64,000 nucleotides of DNA from Bordetella holmesii ATCC 51541 (GCA_000612485.1 CP007494.1:3038001-3102000), one strand, 5' to 3'. Shown: positions 22,060 to 31,958, counted from the first letter of the stretch. Numbers and translations: made by a program. The notes: generated from the sequence alone by a model not told the origin.

Positions 22060-22197
22060 CTATGTCAGTCCGCTACCCGTGGCTGATGCAGGCAGGGACT
22101 CAAGCATGCTTTCGAGAGCGTTGCGCCGGCTCAGTCGCCGCGCGCGCGTCCCACGAGTTGGCATAGGGTTGGCGGGTTTGCCCGCGCGCTCGGTCAA
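22060..22197 (-). CDS. Possible 45-residue basic small protein
   Basis: TTG start at 22197 with a consensus AGGAGG six bases before it, reading MTERAGKPANPMPTRGTRAR and ending SATGSGLT. It is arginine-rich and carries no motif I know. The strong ribosome site is the main support. It could equally be the start of a decayed longer gene. Confidence 0.25.
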   Translation of the reverse strand: MTERAGKPANPMPTRGTRARRLSRRNALESMLESLPASATGSGLT

Positions 22198-22268
22198 GTT
22201 GTTCCTCCTGACTCCAGCGGCCGCCGCCTTCGCGCACAGGATTGTATCGCCCGTTGTTCAGATTCCGC

Positions 22269-22436
22269 TTATGCCTTGCCGATGAGCCTGGCCGCTTGGG
22301 CTATCGGCTGCCACCTGACCGCCCTTGCGGTTGTCCTGCGAGTCGCACTACCGCCTGCGTCGTGAGTTCTGTGTGCCTGTACTTCCCACGTTCGAATCGC
22401 ATCGTTGAGGCGGACAACAGCATACCGGTAAAGCTC
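22269..22436 (-). pseudogene. Unidentified coding remnant
   Basis: An open minus-strand stretch without a start, reading GSELYRYAVVRLNDAIRTWE and on to ARLIGKA before TAA at 22269. Codon use looks native, unlike the AT-rich sequence that begins just upstream, so it is probably the 3' end of a gene cut off by that junction. Confidence 0.3.
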
Positions 22437-22647
22437 GGAACCTCAGGATATTATTCGCAAGTATTTTTTATTAATTGTATTAAAACAACACTTTTCTATC
22501 GAGTATCTGGTTTGGCAGGCAAAAAAATATATTTATATGAAATTTTCTATTTTTTACTCTATAAGTAGATGAAGGTGAAAATTTGACTTTCTGTGACCTG
22601 CTCCCCGTGATTAGTACGAAATCGATGTAGAGTCCGTTCCCAAAGGA

Positions 22648-22914
22648 ATGGCAATGAAGAAACGATTTACGGAAGAGCAAATCATCGGCGTGCTCAAGGA
22701 AGCCGATGCAGGTGCCAAGCCCGCAGAGTTGTGCCGCAAGCACGGAATCTCCGAGGCAACGTACTACAACTGGAAGGCGAAGTTCGGTGGCATGACGGTG
22801 TCGGACGCTCAGAGGCTCAAGGAGCTGGAGCAGGAGAACAACAAGCTCAAGAAGCTGTTGGCCGAGTCGATGCTGGACAAGGCGGCGCTTCAGGATCTGC
22901 TAAGCCGAAAGTAG
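22648..22914 (+). CDS. IS407-like transposase OrfA (copy 3)
   Basis: 88 residues, identical to copies 1 and 2: helix-turn-helix plus coiled coil, ending TAG just after the A-AAG slippage site. It should be functional. Confidence 0.9.
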   Translation: MAMKKRFTEEQIIGVLKEADAGAKPAELCRKHGISEATYYNWKAKFGGMTVSDAQRLKELEQENNKLKKLLAESMLDKAALQDLLSRK

Positions 22915-23774
22915 TCAGCCCGCAGGCCAAACGCGAGGCGGTCAGGACATTAATGACCGAGCGCAGCATGGGTGTTACCCGGGCCTGTGGGCTGGTAGGA
23001 ATTTCGCGGTCGCTGTTTGCCTACGAGAGCACACGCTCAGGCGATGCTGCGCTGACCGAGCGCATGAAAGAGATGGCAGTGGCGAAACGACGCTACGGCT
23101 ATCGGAGGATCCATGTGCTCTTACGTCGCGAAGGCTGGCAAGCAAATCACAAGCGAATCTGGCGGCTGCACAGTCTGGCAGGGTTAAGCGTGCGAAAACG
23201 AAAGCGTAAGCGAATCGCGGCGACCGAGCGCGTGGTTCGCCCAGCGGCAATCGCGCCGAATCAGAGTTGGTCAATGGACTTTGTGGCCGACGGCCTAGCC
23301 TATGGCCGCCGATTCCGCTGTTTGACTATCGTCGATGACTACACTCGCGAATGCCTGGCCATCGAGGTCGATACGTCGTTGCCGGGACTGCGTGTTGCCA
23401 TGGTGCTGCAACGGCTGGCGGAGATGCGTGGCCTGCCGCGATCTATTACCGTGGACAACGGGCCAGAGTTCGCCGGAAGAGCCTTGGACGCCTGGGCCTA
23501 CCAAGCAGGCGTAAAGCTGTCGTTTATTCGGCCGGGTAAGCCGGTGGAGAACGCTTATATCGAAAGTTTCAACGGCAAGTTCCGCGACGAATGCCTTAAC
23601 GAGCACTGGTTCTTGTCCCTGCGACAGGCTAAAAGCTTGATCGAAAACTGGCGAGTCGAGTACAACACCGATCGGCCTCACAGCGCGCTCGGATATTTAA
23701 CGCCGGCGCAATTCGTGCAGGCTCATCAGAAAGAAGGTCTTTTACCCCTGGGCTCTATGTCGGTGCCGTACTAA
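22911..23774 (+). CDS. IS407-like transposase OrfB (copy 3)
   Basis: Intact catalytic frame read by -1 slippage from OrfA, with DDE motifs WSMDFVADGL, TVDNGPEFAG and NAYIESFNGKF. It differs from copy 1 by a few substitutions (for example WRLHSLAG against WRLYSLAG). With an intact orfA it is a candidate active copy. Confidence 0.9.
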   Translation, partial: VVSPQAKREAVRTLMTERSMGVTRACGLVGISRSLFAYESTRSGDAALTERMKEMAVAKRRYGYRRIHVLLRREGWQANHKRIWRLHSLAGLSVRKRKRKRIAATERVVRPAAIAPNQSWSMDFVADGLAYGRRFRCLTIVDDYTRECLAIEVDTSLPGLRVAMVLQRLAEMRGLPRSITVDNGPEFAGRALDAWAYQAGVKLSFIRPGKPVENAYIESFNGKFRDECLNEHWFLSLRQAKSLIENWRVEYNTDRPHSALGYLTPAQFVQAHQKEGLLPLGSMSVPY

Positions 23775-24836
23775 ATCTGGGGGCAGGTCACAGGTCACGA
23801 CGGGTTGACGTACGATGCCTTGCGGCGCGGGCTGGCGGACAAAACCTTGCCCCACTTGTCTGCGTATTCGCTCACGCGGGCCTGGACCGGGGGAGTGACG
23901 GGCGAGGCGACCCAGCAGCCGACACTGTCTGCGCCTGGATGGGCCACACTCCTCAGTGGTCAGTGGGCCGATCGGCATAACGTGCGTTCCAACGCCACCG
24001 ATCAGGCCATCAAGACCGCCAGCCTGTTTCAACGTGTCATTGCCGCTCAGCCGCAGGTGCGCAGCGCCGCTGCACTGTCGGCCAGCCCCTTGGCCACTCT
24101 CTTGCGGCGCGATCACGACGCGGGGTATCTCGCGTCCTTGACCGATTGCGCGGGCCAGGACGACTGTGTGTCCTCGCAGGCGCGCGACCGGATCACCGAG
24201 GGCTATGACATCGTGTTGGCTCAGTTCGGTGCGCCGGGCAGGGCTGCTGCTGCAGGGGGGCTCGATGTCAGTTATGAGGCTGTACTGCGCCGCACCGACG
24301 CCGCCGTCGGCGTCCTTGCAGCACAGGTCGCGGCCAGGCAACTGGCCCACCCCGGAGAGAAATGGCTGACGCTGCTGGTGAGCAGCCACGGCCTAGGCAA
24401 GACCGGTACCGAAGACGGACTGCCTCTGTCGCTGAACAAGACTATTTTTGTGGCGGGCAACCTTGAATGCATGCTCGGTGGCAGCGCGGATGATGCCGCT
24501 TTCGATGGCTCCTGGGACAGTAATTGGTATGCCTTGCCCAGCGCGGCCGATGTCACGCCGACCGTGTTGAGCCACATGGGCGCATTGCCCGAGCCGCGCG
24601 CGTACGACATGGCGGGCACGTCGCTGGCAGAACCCGTGGCGGTGCGCAGACTGGTGACGCGCACGGCCACGGATAACAAAAGCGTGACTCTGCGTTGGGT
24701 GCGCGTCGGCGAGCCGCAGGGCGACGTCGTCATCAGCCGCGACGGAGTCGAGATCGCGCGGGTGGCAGGCACCACGTCGGAGTATGTGGATTCGGCCCTG
24801 GCTTTCGAGGCCGAGGGCATGCACACCCTGATTTAT

Positions 24837-25926
24837 GGTTCATCGAGGAATACCGGGGAATGCAGACCGGATCTTGAGGAAGAAGTACTCCTGATCGCGG
24901 TAGCCGTAGGCGCGGCGCTTGATGACTTTGATGGTGTTGTTGATGCCCTCGACGATGCTGGTGTTGAGCCGGTGGCGACAGCGAGACAGAATCCCGTGCA
25001 GATAGGCTTTTAGCTTGAGCGCGAAGTGAGCCAAGGCGGCGATGCCGCTGCCCTGAGCCTGTTGCAGCCAGTGATCCCATGCCTGGCGGGCGTAGCCGGG
25101 GTGTTGGTAGAACCACAGCTGTTTGAGCTCATCGCGCATCAGATAAGCGGTGAGCAAGGGCTGGTTGGCCTGGATCTCCAGCTCATAGGCCGTCGTCATG
25201 TCGATCGCTACGGCCCGGATCTGCTGGGCAACCCCAGTTGGCAGTTGTTCGAAGAAGGCTCTGGCCGTCTCGCGCGAGCGGCCATCACCGATCCATAGCA
25301 CCTGACGGCGGATCGGATCGACAACGACCGTGGCATAACGATGGCCCTTGTGTAGAGCGAACTCGTCCATCGCTAGGTAGTGGATCTGGCTCCAGTCCGG
25401 CTCTTGGATCGCCCGTCGCAGCAGGGCCTTGTCCAGCGCCTTGACCGTGTGCCAACCCAGTTGGAAGAAGCGCGCCACGGCCAGAATGTTGCTGGACTCA
25501 AGCAACTGGCTGACCGCCTCGGCCAGCCGGTCGGTCACTCGCTGGTAACGGCCCAGCCAGCTCAGCCTCTCCAGATGCGGTCCACCGCACTGCTCGCACC
25601 AGACCCGCCGACGCGGCACTACCAGCGTCACTCGCAGCGCCATTAGCGGCAGATCCCGCACCCGGCGCGTGGTCGTCTCATGCACCTGCCGACATCGGTT
25701 GCCGCAGTGCTCGCAGTGCATCGTTCGCGCTGAAGGCTTCAGGTAAATCGTGACCGTCCGGCTCTCACCTTCAGGCCACACGACCCGCTCCACCCGATAA
25801 CCTTCCCACCCACCCAACCTCTCGATCGTCTTGCGGTCCAGCATGATCCCGGCCTTGATCCTTGAAAAATCAAGGATCAAGCGTAACGGCAATCAAGCAC
25901 GGCTCCACGCTATTCCGCGATGAACC
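24837..25926 (-). mobile_element. IS1001-like (ISL3) element with a 216-bp internal deletion
   Basis: 1090 bp against 1306 bp for the intact copy. Perfect 8-bp target duplications TGATTTAT flank it (24829-24836 and 25927-25934). The missing 216 bp equal exactly the distance between two TCCAGGCCAAC repeats in the intact copy, and one repeat remains at the join (25164-25174, inverted). Confidence 0.95.
24840..25844 (-). pseudogene. ISL3-family transposase with 72-residue in-frame deletion
   Basis: 334 residues against 406 in the intact copy, with the sequence joined EIQAN-QPLLTAY. The deleted part contains VYDLFHVVAKYGRE, where I place the second catalytic aspartate of the DDE core. The zinc-finger-like N-terminus (CEHCGNRC, CEQCGGPH) and C-terminal SIVEGINNTIKVIKRR remain. 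The protein should be inactive but could still bind IS ends. Confidence 0.88.
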
Positions 25927-26753
25927 TGATTTATAGCGTGTCGGCAGGCCGCTCGGTGGCGACGGCACGCGCCACGGTCGTCTACACCAAGCCCGTCGCC
26001 TTGCTGGAGTCGCTGCGCGCCGGTCTGACGATGTTTTTCCCCTTCGAGGGCGCGCTGACCGACCTGGCCAATGGGGGAGGCGCGATCACCCCCTATGACG
26101 GCGTGCAGCAGCCTGCCTTTGCTCAACATGGCGTCTTCGGGCAGATGTTCCAGAACGAGCGCGGCTCGGCCGCAAGCGGGGCCTTCAAGCTGGATCATCC
26201 CGCCGGGATGCTGACCACGCCCAACGCCTTTACCATCGGTTTCTGGTATCAGTCGGATGGTGTGGCCAACGATCGCTCCATTGTGGGCAACAAAAACTAC
26301 AACACTGGCGCCAATCCCGGCATCACCATCGCCCAATGGGCTGGACCGGAGTTGCGATTCAACCTGGCAGGCGGGGCGCGTGTAGACATTAACGGGGTCC
26401 GGTTCACACCGAATAAGCCGATCTATATAGCGATGGTCATCAATAAGACGGCCAAAACGATGGAGGCCTATGTGTATGACCCGGAGCTGGGGTTCTCGCG
26501 CCGTAGCGTGGCCACCGGGTCGGTCAATTTCGCGCAGGTCGAAGGCTCACTTGGCCCGCACATCGGCCTGAACGAAGACGGAGTGGGCACGTATGGCGTG
26601 TGCTGCGCCGGAACCAAAGGGCCTTACACCATGTACTTCGACGACCTGGGCATCTGGTCACGTGCGCTGACCGAGGCCGAAGTGCGCTCCATCGCACTGT
26701 CCGGACGATCCGTCCAGGAACTTTTTCGCTGATTTTCGCCGGAACACACACCC

Positions 26754-26930
26754 ATGACTAAGCATCCCTTCCTGCACGGCGCCCTGCGCCTGGGCGCCAC
26801 CCTGCTGTTGACGGCCGCGCTGGCCGCGTGCGGCGGCAGTGACCACGACGACGACAGTGCTGCCGCCCCTGACAACGGCACCCAGCCGCAGCCGCCTGCC
26901 GTCAAACCCGAGTTGCGCTGCGCGCCCTGA
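26754..26930 (+). CDS. Small lipoprotein
   Basis: 58 residues: a signal peptide with lipobox LAAC (MTKHPFLHGALRLGATLLLT, AALAAC), then GGSDHDDDSAA and a proline-rich tail ending ELRCAP. The cysteine after the signal would be lipidated. It lies between the phosphodiesterase-like gene and the phospholipase C gene, all on the plus strand, so it is likely cotranscribed with them. No function is known to me. Confidence 0.65.
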   Translation: MTKHPFLHGALRLGATLLLTAALAACGGSDHDDDSAAAPDNGTQPQPPAVKPELRCAP

Positions 26931-26959
26931 GTCCCGAACACCTGCCTGGAAAAGTAATT

Positions 26960-29131
26960 GTGAACTCCAACAACACGCCTATTCACGCCGGCAAGCGGCG
27001 CTTTCTTCGCAACGCTCTGGCGTCGACTGCCGGTCTGACCGCGCTGTCCATGTTTCCGCCGTCGATCCGCCGTGCCCTGGCTATCCCCGCCAATAACCGC
27101 ACCGGGACGATCAACGACGTCGAGCATGTGGTGATCCTGATGCAGGAAAACCGCTCCTTCGACATGTATTTTGGGACGTACAAGGGCGCTCGCGGTTTTG
27201 GCGATCGCATCACAATTCCGTTGCCAGGCCCGCGCAGCGTATGGGAGCAAAGCAACGGTACCCGCGTGGTGATGCCCTATCACCTCGATAGCACGCAGGG
27301 CAATGCACAACGCGTCGCGGGCACGCCGCATGATTACGCCGATGCGCAAAACGCATGGGATGGCGGTCGCATGCAGCAATGGCCGCGCTACAAGCAAGAT
27401 CAATCCATGGGGTATTACCGGCAAAAGGAGGTGGAGTTTCAGTTCGCGCTGGCCGAAGCCTTCACGCTGTGTGACGCCTACCATTGCGCCTCGCATGGCG
27501 GCACCAATACCAACCGGCTCTTTCATTGGACGGGCACCAATGATCCCTTGGCCCAGGGCAATGGGCCTTCGACCCGCAACCAGTGGGACGGCTTGGGGGC
27601 ATCTTCGACCGGCTGGACCTGGAAGACGTATCCCGAGCGGCTGCAAAGCGCCGGGGTGTCCTGGAAGGTCTATCAGAATCTGCCGGACAACTACACGGAC
27701 AATCCGCTAGCCGGCTTCCAGCAGTATCGCCGTGCCAACGAACTGGCCGGCAACGCCAGCAGCGGCTCGCCCTACACGCCGTGGACCCCTAGCATGGACG
27801 CCGGCAACCCGTTGTACCGCGGGATAGCCAACACCATGCCCGACGGCGGATTTCTGCAGGCTCTGCGTGACGACGTCCAGAATGGCACCTTGCCGCAAGT
27901 GTCCTGGATTGTGGCGCCGGCCAACTATTCCGAGCATCCCGGCCCATCAAGCCCGGTGCAAGGTGCCTGGTATATCCAGGAAGCGCTGGACGCGCTGACG
28001 TCCAATCCGGACGTCTGGAGCAAAACGGTCTTTCTGATCAATTTTGATGAGAACGACGGATACTTCGACCATGTGCCGTCGCCGGCCGCGCCGTCGATCA
28101 ACGCCGATGGTTCGATGGCAGGCGCCTCGACGGTCAATACCGATATGGAACGCCATACGCATGCATCGGCGCAAGATGCTGCCGACAACCGCGTCTACGG
28201 ACCTGGGCCACGTGTACCGATGTATGTCGTCTCGCCCTGGAGCCGGGGCGGCTGGATCAATTCGCAAGCCTTTGATCACACCTCCGTCCTGCGCTTTCTG
28301 GAGGCGCGCTTCGGTGTCGCGGAGGAGAACATCAGCCCCTGGCGGCGTGCAGTGCTCGGTGACATGACCTCGGCGTTCAACTTCGCCAACCCCAACGACG
28401 AGGTGCTGCCAGATTTGAACCTGCTGACGCGGACCGGTTCAGATCAGGAGCGAAGTGCACAGCAGGCGCTGCCGGCCGTGCCGCTGCCGGATATCTCCGC
28501 GCAGGCGCGGCCGGTTCAGGACGCGGGCGTGCGGCCTTCGCGAGCATTGCCTTACGAGCTGCACACCAGCGGCCGCAGCCAGCCGGCCACGGGAACGATG
28601 TGGCTGGTGTTTGCCAATACCGGCAAGGCGGCCGCCGTATTTCATGTCTATGATCGGCTGCATCTGGATCGTTTACCGCGCCGGTATACCGTCGAAGCTG
28701 GCAAGCAGCTCGAAGGCAGTTGGGATGTCGCCGGCGACAGCGGCATGTACGACCTGTGGGTGCTGGGCCCCAATGGTTATCACCGGCATTTCGCCGGGGA
28801 CCTCGCGCTGGCCAGAACGGCACAGCTCGATGCCGAGATCCGGGTCTGCTATGACGTGGCTAACGGTGACGTCTATGCCAGCTTCCTGAACACCGGCAAC
28901 GTCGCTTGCCATTTCGAGGTCACGCCCAACGCCTACTACACCAACAACGAGAGCTGGAGTATCAGCGTGGCCGCCGGCGGGCAGTTCGAGCAGCACTGGG
29001 CGCTTGCCAATAGCGGCGCCTGGTACGACTTCACCGTACGCCTGAGCGAGGATCCTGCCTTTGTGCGACGTTTTGCCGGCCGCGTGGAAACCGGTAAGGC
29101 ATCGGTCACGGATCCGGCGATGGGACAGTAG
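26960..29131 (+). CDS. Tat-exported phosphocholine-type phospholipase C
   Basis: A 723-residue protein from a GTG start at 26960. The N-terminus has a twin-arginine signal (KRRFLRNALAS and a hydrophobic stretch). The phosphoesterase domain follows: HVVILMQENRSFDMYFGTYKG, SHGGTNTNRLFHWTG, FDENDGYFDHV and DHTSVLRFLEARFG are the metal and nucleophile motifs of the PlcC/PlcN acid-phosphatase-like group. Two C-terminal repeats of the DUF756 type (VFHVYDRLHLDRLPRRYTVE, then a second copy) end it. It should cleave phosphatidylcholine or similar lipids outside the cytoplasm, either to gain nutrients or act on host membranes. The frame is intact. Confidence 0.9.
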   Translation: MNSNNTPIHAGKRRFLRNALASTAGLTALSMFPPSIRRALAIPANNRTGTINDVEHVVILMQENRSFDMYFGTYKGARGFGDRITIPLPGPRSVWEQSNGTRVVMPYHLDSTQGNAQRVAGTPHDYADAQNAWDGGRMQQWPRYKQDQSMGYYRQKEVEFQFALAEAFTLCDAYHCASHGGTNTNRLFHWTGTNDPLAQGNGPSTRNQWDGLGASSTGWTWKTYPERLQSAGVSWKVYQNLPDNYTDNPLAGFQQYRRANELAGNASSGSPYTPWTPSMDAGNPLYRGIANTMPDGGFLQALRDDVQNGTLPQVSWIVAPANYSEHPGPSSPVQGAWYIQEALDALTSNPDVWSKTVFLINFDENDGYFDHVPSPAAPSINADGSMAGASTVNTDMERHTHASAQDAADNRVYGPGPRVPMYVVSPWSRGGWINSQAFDHTSVLRFLEARFGVAEENISPWRRAVLGDMTSAFNFANPNDEVLPDLNLLTRTGSDQERSAQQALPAVPLPDISAQARPVQDAGVRPSRALPYELHTSGRSQPATGTMWLVFANTGKAAAVFHVYDRLHLDRLPRRYTVEAGKQLEGSWDVAGDSGMYDLWVLGPNGYHRHFAGDLALARTAQLDAEIRVCYDVANGDVYASFLNTGNVACHFEVTPNAYYTNNESWSISVAAGGQFEQHWALANSGAWYDFTVRLSEDPAFVRRFAGRVETGKASVTDPAMGQ

Positions 29132-30554
29132 ACCTTCGGCCGCGGGGTCGCGCCACGCGCGCGGCCCGCGCCCGCCACCGGCCTCAGGCCGCCTGCGGGC
29201 TCAGGCGGGTCGGTGCGTCGATACGGCGGAAAACCAATGCCGAGGTCATGGTGACCAATCCCGTCACCGCGAAGGCGATACGAAATGCGCTGGCCGCATC
29301 GCCGCTATGTCCAGCAAACAGCGTCACCAAGCCGCCGCCGATGGTCACGCCCAGTCCGATGGCCAGCATTTGCACCATCGAAAACAGGCTGTTTCCGCTG
29401 CCGGCGTCGCGTGGCGGCAGGCCCTTGAGAGTGACGCCATTCATGGCCGCGAATTGCATGGAATTGCTGGCCCCGAACACGCACAGCACGGCGATTTCCA
29501 GCCACAGCGGGGTAACCCGCGAAAAGGTCGCGAAACCGGCAATCGACGCGCCGACGAGGACGGTGTTCCAGATCAGAAAGTGGGTGTAGCCGAAACGTTT
29601 GAGCAGCGGAGTGATCCAGCTTTTGGCAATTGCACCGGTGACTGCCGCCGGCAGCAGCATCAGGCCGGAGTGAAGAGGGCTGTAGCCGAGCTGCAACTGC
29701 ATCAGCAGCGGAAGTAAAAACGGCACGGCGCTCGATCCGATGCGGCAGACAAGGTTGCCCGCAAGCCCAACGCCGAAATTCGGCGCACTGAACAGTTCCA
29801 GCCGGAACAGCGGATTGGCGTGGCGGCGGGCATGCCATATGTACGCACCGACCGACAGAACGCTGACGCTGAGCAGCACGCTGGCGATCAGTGCGCGGTG
29901 TTCGTGCGCGGGGCCTTCCAGGGCCAGCGAGAAACTGACCATGCACAACGACAGCAAAGCGCCACCAAGCCAGTCAAAGCGTGGCGCATCGGGCAGGCTG
30001 TCGTCAGGCAGGAATTTCCATACTGCAACGAGTCCCAAGACGCCGACCGGCACATTGATCAGGAAAATGGTGTGCCAGCTCATAGACTGCACGAACCAGC
30101 CGCCCAGAGTGGGGCCGACGATGGGCCCGACCTGACCGGCGATCGAGATCATGGCCAGCGCAGCGACGTACGCCTCACCACGAATCGCGCGCAGTACGGC
30201 AAGGCGGCCGACGGGCAACAGCATGGCCCCTCCCACACCCTGCACCACGCGCGCAGCGATCAATTGCGGCAACGACTGCGACAGCGCACAGAACACCGAG
30301 CCCAGCACGAAAAGCAATATCGACACAAAGTAGACGCGGCGCGAGCCGAAGCGGTCGGACAGCCAGCCCGAGGCGGGCGTGAGCAGGGCCATCGTCAAGG
30401 TGTAAGCCACCACCACCGGTTGCATCTGCAACGCCGATACACCGAGGCTGTCGGCCATGGACGGCAAGGCCGTATTGATGATGGTGGTATCGAGCGCCTG
30501 CATGAAAAAGGTTCATCGCGGAATAGCGTGGAGCCGTGCTTGATTGCCGTTACG

Positions 30555-30582
30555 CTTGATCCTTGATTTTTCAAGGATCAAG
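30555..30582. repeat. Perfect 12-bp hairpin in the left end of the IS1001-like element
   Basis: CTTGATCCTTGA, loop TTTT, then the inverted copy, ending ten bases before the transposase ATG. It is also present in the other two copies. It could block read-in transcription from the flanking gene or hide the ribosome site. Confidence 0.7.
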
Positions 30583-30591
30583 GCCGGGATC

Positions 30592-31812
30592 ATGCTGGAC
30601 CGCAAGACGATCGAGAGGTTGGGTGGGTGGGAAGGTTATCGGGTGGAGCGGGTCGTGTGGCCTGAAGGTGAGAGCCGGACGGTCACGATTTACCTGAAGC
30701 CTTCAGCGCGAACGATGCACTGCGAGCACTGCGGCAACCGATGTCGGCAGGTGCATGAGACGACCACGCGCCGGGTGCGGGATCTGCCGCTAATGGCGCT
30801 GCGAGTGACGCTGGTAGTGCCGCGTCGGCGGGTCTGGTGCGAGCAGTGCGGTGGACCGCATCTGGAGAGGCTGAGCTGGCTGGGCCGTTACCAGCGAGTG
30901 ACCGACCGGCTGGCCGAGGCGGTCAGCCAGTTGCTTGAGTCCAGCAACATTCTGGCCGTGGCGCGCTTCTTCCAACTGGGTTGGCACACGGTCAAGGCGC
31001 TGGACAAGGCCCTGCTGCGACGGGCGATCCAAGAGCCGGACTGGAGCCAGATCCACTACCTAGCGATGGACGAGTTCGCTCTACACAAGGGCCATCGTTA
31101 TGCCACGGTCGTTGTCGATCCGATCCGCCGTCAGGTGCTATGGATCGGTGATGGCCGCTCGCGCGAGACGGCCAGAGCCTTCTTCGAACAACTGCCAACT
31201 GGGGTTGCCCAGCAGATCCGGGCCGTAGCGATCGACATGACGACGGCCTATGAGCTGGAGATCCAGGCCAACTGCCCCAACGCCGAGATCGTCTACGACC
31301 TGTTCCACGTCGTGGCCAAGTACGGCCGTGAAGTGATAGACCGGGTGCGTGTAGACCAAGCGAACCAGTTGCGGCACGACAAGCCGGCCCGCCGGGTGAT
31401 CAAGTCCAGTCGCTGGCTACTGCTGCGCAATCGCAAAAACCTCGATCCGTGCCAATCGGTAAAGTTGGACGAGTTGCTCCAGGCCAACCAGCCCTTGCTC
31501 ACCGCTTATCTGATGCGCGATGAGCTCAAACAGCTGTGGTTCTACCAACACCCCGGCTACGCCCGCCAGGCATGGGATCACTGGCTGCAACAGGCTCAGG
31601 GCAGCGGCATCGCCGCCTTGGCTCACTTCGCGCTCAAGCTAAAAGCCTATCTGCACGGGATTCTGTCTCGCTGTCGCCACCGGCTCAACACCAGCATCGT
31701 CGAGGGCATCAACAACACCATCAAAGTCATCAAGCGCCGCGCCTACGGCTACCGCGATCAGGAGTACTTCTTCCTCAAGATCCGGTCTGCATTCCCCGGT
31801 ATTCCTCGATGA
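30592..31812 (+). CDS. ISL3-family transposase, IS1001 type
   Basis: 406 residues from the ATG at 30592 (MLDRKTIERLGGWEGYRVER). Two CxxC pairs near the N-terminus (MHCEHCGNRCRQ, WCEQCGGPH) suggest a zinc-binding DNA recognition domain, followed by a helix-turn-helix and the DDE core with YLAMDEFALHKGHRY, AEIVYDLFHVVAKYG and SIVEGINNTIKV. Length equals that of IS1001 transposase. It ends three bases from the right terminus. Confidence 0.95.
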   Translation: MLDRKTIERLGGWEGYRVERVVWPEGESRTVTIYLKPSARTMHCEHCGNRCRQVHETTTRRVRDLPLMALRVTLVVPRRRVWCEQCGGPHLERLSWLGRYQRVTDRLAEAVSQLLESSNILAVARFFQLGWHTVKALDKALLRRAIQEPDWSQIHYLAMDEFALHKGHRYATVVVDPIRRQVLWIGDGRSRETARAFFEQLPTGVAQQIRAVAIDMTTAYELEIQANCPNAEIVYDLFHVVAKYGREVIDRVRVDQANQLRHDKPARRVIKSSRWLLLRNRKNLDPCQSVKLDELLQANQPLLTAYLMRDELKQLWFYQHPGYARQAWDHWLQQAQGSGIAALAHFALKLKAYLHGILSRCRHRLNTSIVEGINNTIKVIKRRAYGYRDQEYFFLKIRSAFPGIPR

Positions 31813-31958
31813 ACCATGAAAAAACCGCCTGCTACGGTCCATAGCATGGCGGTGTGAGCGGAAGACTTGGGCATGAACGACGCGGGTCCTGAAAACTTGC
31901 CTGAGGCGGGCAAGCGTCAGGCGTTGTGCAATAGGTTTATTCTAGTGAGCGCTAGCCT

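Larger units (their letters stand above)
21796..22593. other. Gene-poor gap with remnants and an AT-rich end
   Basis: About 800 bases upstream of xthA up to IS407 copy 3. The xthA promoter should lie near 21800-21850. Between 22060 and 22436 there are two weak minus-strand coding signals, listed separately. From about 22440 to 22593 base composition drops sharply to AT-rich, ending abruptly at the IS end. I see no RNA gene I can support. Confidence 0.5.
22594..23790 (+). mobile_element. IS407-like element, copy 3
   Basis: A full 1197-bp copy with both ends and both orfs. Flanks TCTG and CAGG do not match. The left flank is the AT-rich scrap, the right flank is the middle of a phosphodiesterase-like gene, so the two sides were probably not neighbours originally. 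Confidence 0.92.
23791..26732 (+). pseudogene. Alkaline-phosphatase-superfamily phosphodiesterase with LamG-like domain, cut by two IS elements
   Basis: The 5' end is lost at IS407 copy 3; the frame starts inside the family motif (LTYDALRRGLADKTLPHLSA), so the signal peptide and first metal-binding Asp are gone. The catalytic region continues (PGWATLLSGQWADRHNV, WLTLLVSSHGLGKTG), then a beta-sandwich linker. At 24837 a deleted IS1001-like element interrupts codon TAT; removing it and one TGATTTAT duplication rejoins HTLIY-SVSAGRSVATAR in frame. The last 220 residues look like a concanavalin/LamG domain (TIGFWYQSDG, YFDDLGIWSRALTEAEVRSI). The intact protein was probably an exported phosphoesterase with a glycan-binding tail. 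Confidence 0.8.
30510..31815 (+). mobile_element. Intact IS1001-like (ISL3 family) element
   Basis: 1306 bp with terminal inverted repeats GGTTCATCGCGGAATA and GGTTCATCGAGGAATA and perfect 8-bp target duplications ATGAAAAA (30502-30509 and 31816-31823). It matches the element known in B. holmesii as hIS1001 in family and transposase size. Confidence 0.95.
29184..31874 (-). pseudogene. MdtD-like MFS exporter, disrupted by an intact IS1001-like element
   Basis: The residual frame 29184-30503 (439 residues) starts at an internal MQALDTTIINTALPSM. Removing 30510-31815 and one ATGAAAAA duplication restores an upstream start at 31874, MPKSSAHTAMLWTVAGGFF-MQALDTT, all in one frame. The protein is a 14-helix DHA2-type transporter with WLSDRFGSRR, GVGGAMLLPVGRL and, late, MNGVTLKGLPPRDAGSGNSL, closest to MdtD of E. 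coli. The insertion removes only the first helix half, but separates the gene from its start and promoter. It faced the LysR gene at 32031 across about 150 bases. Confidence 0.88.

Noticed and set aside
21900..22080. Cobalamin or TPP riboswitch
   Set aside because: GGTGATAGGAGGGAACCAG and GTCAGATGATACC recall conserved boxes, but the other boxes are missing or out of order on either strand and no matching gene follows.
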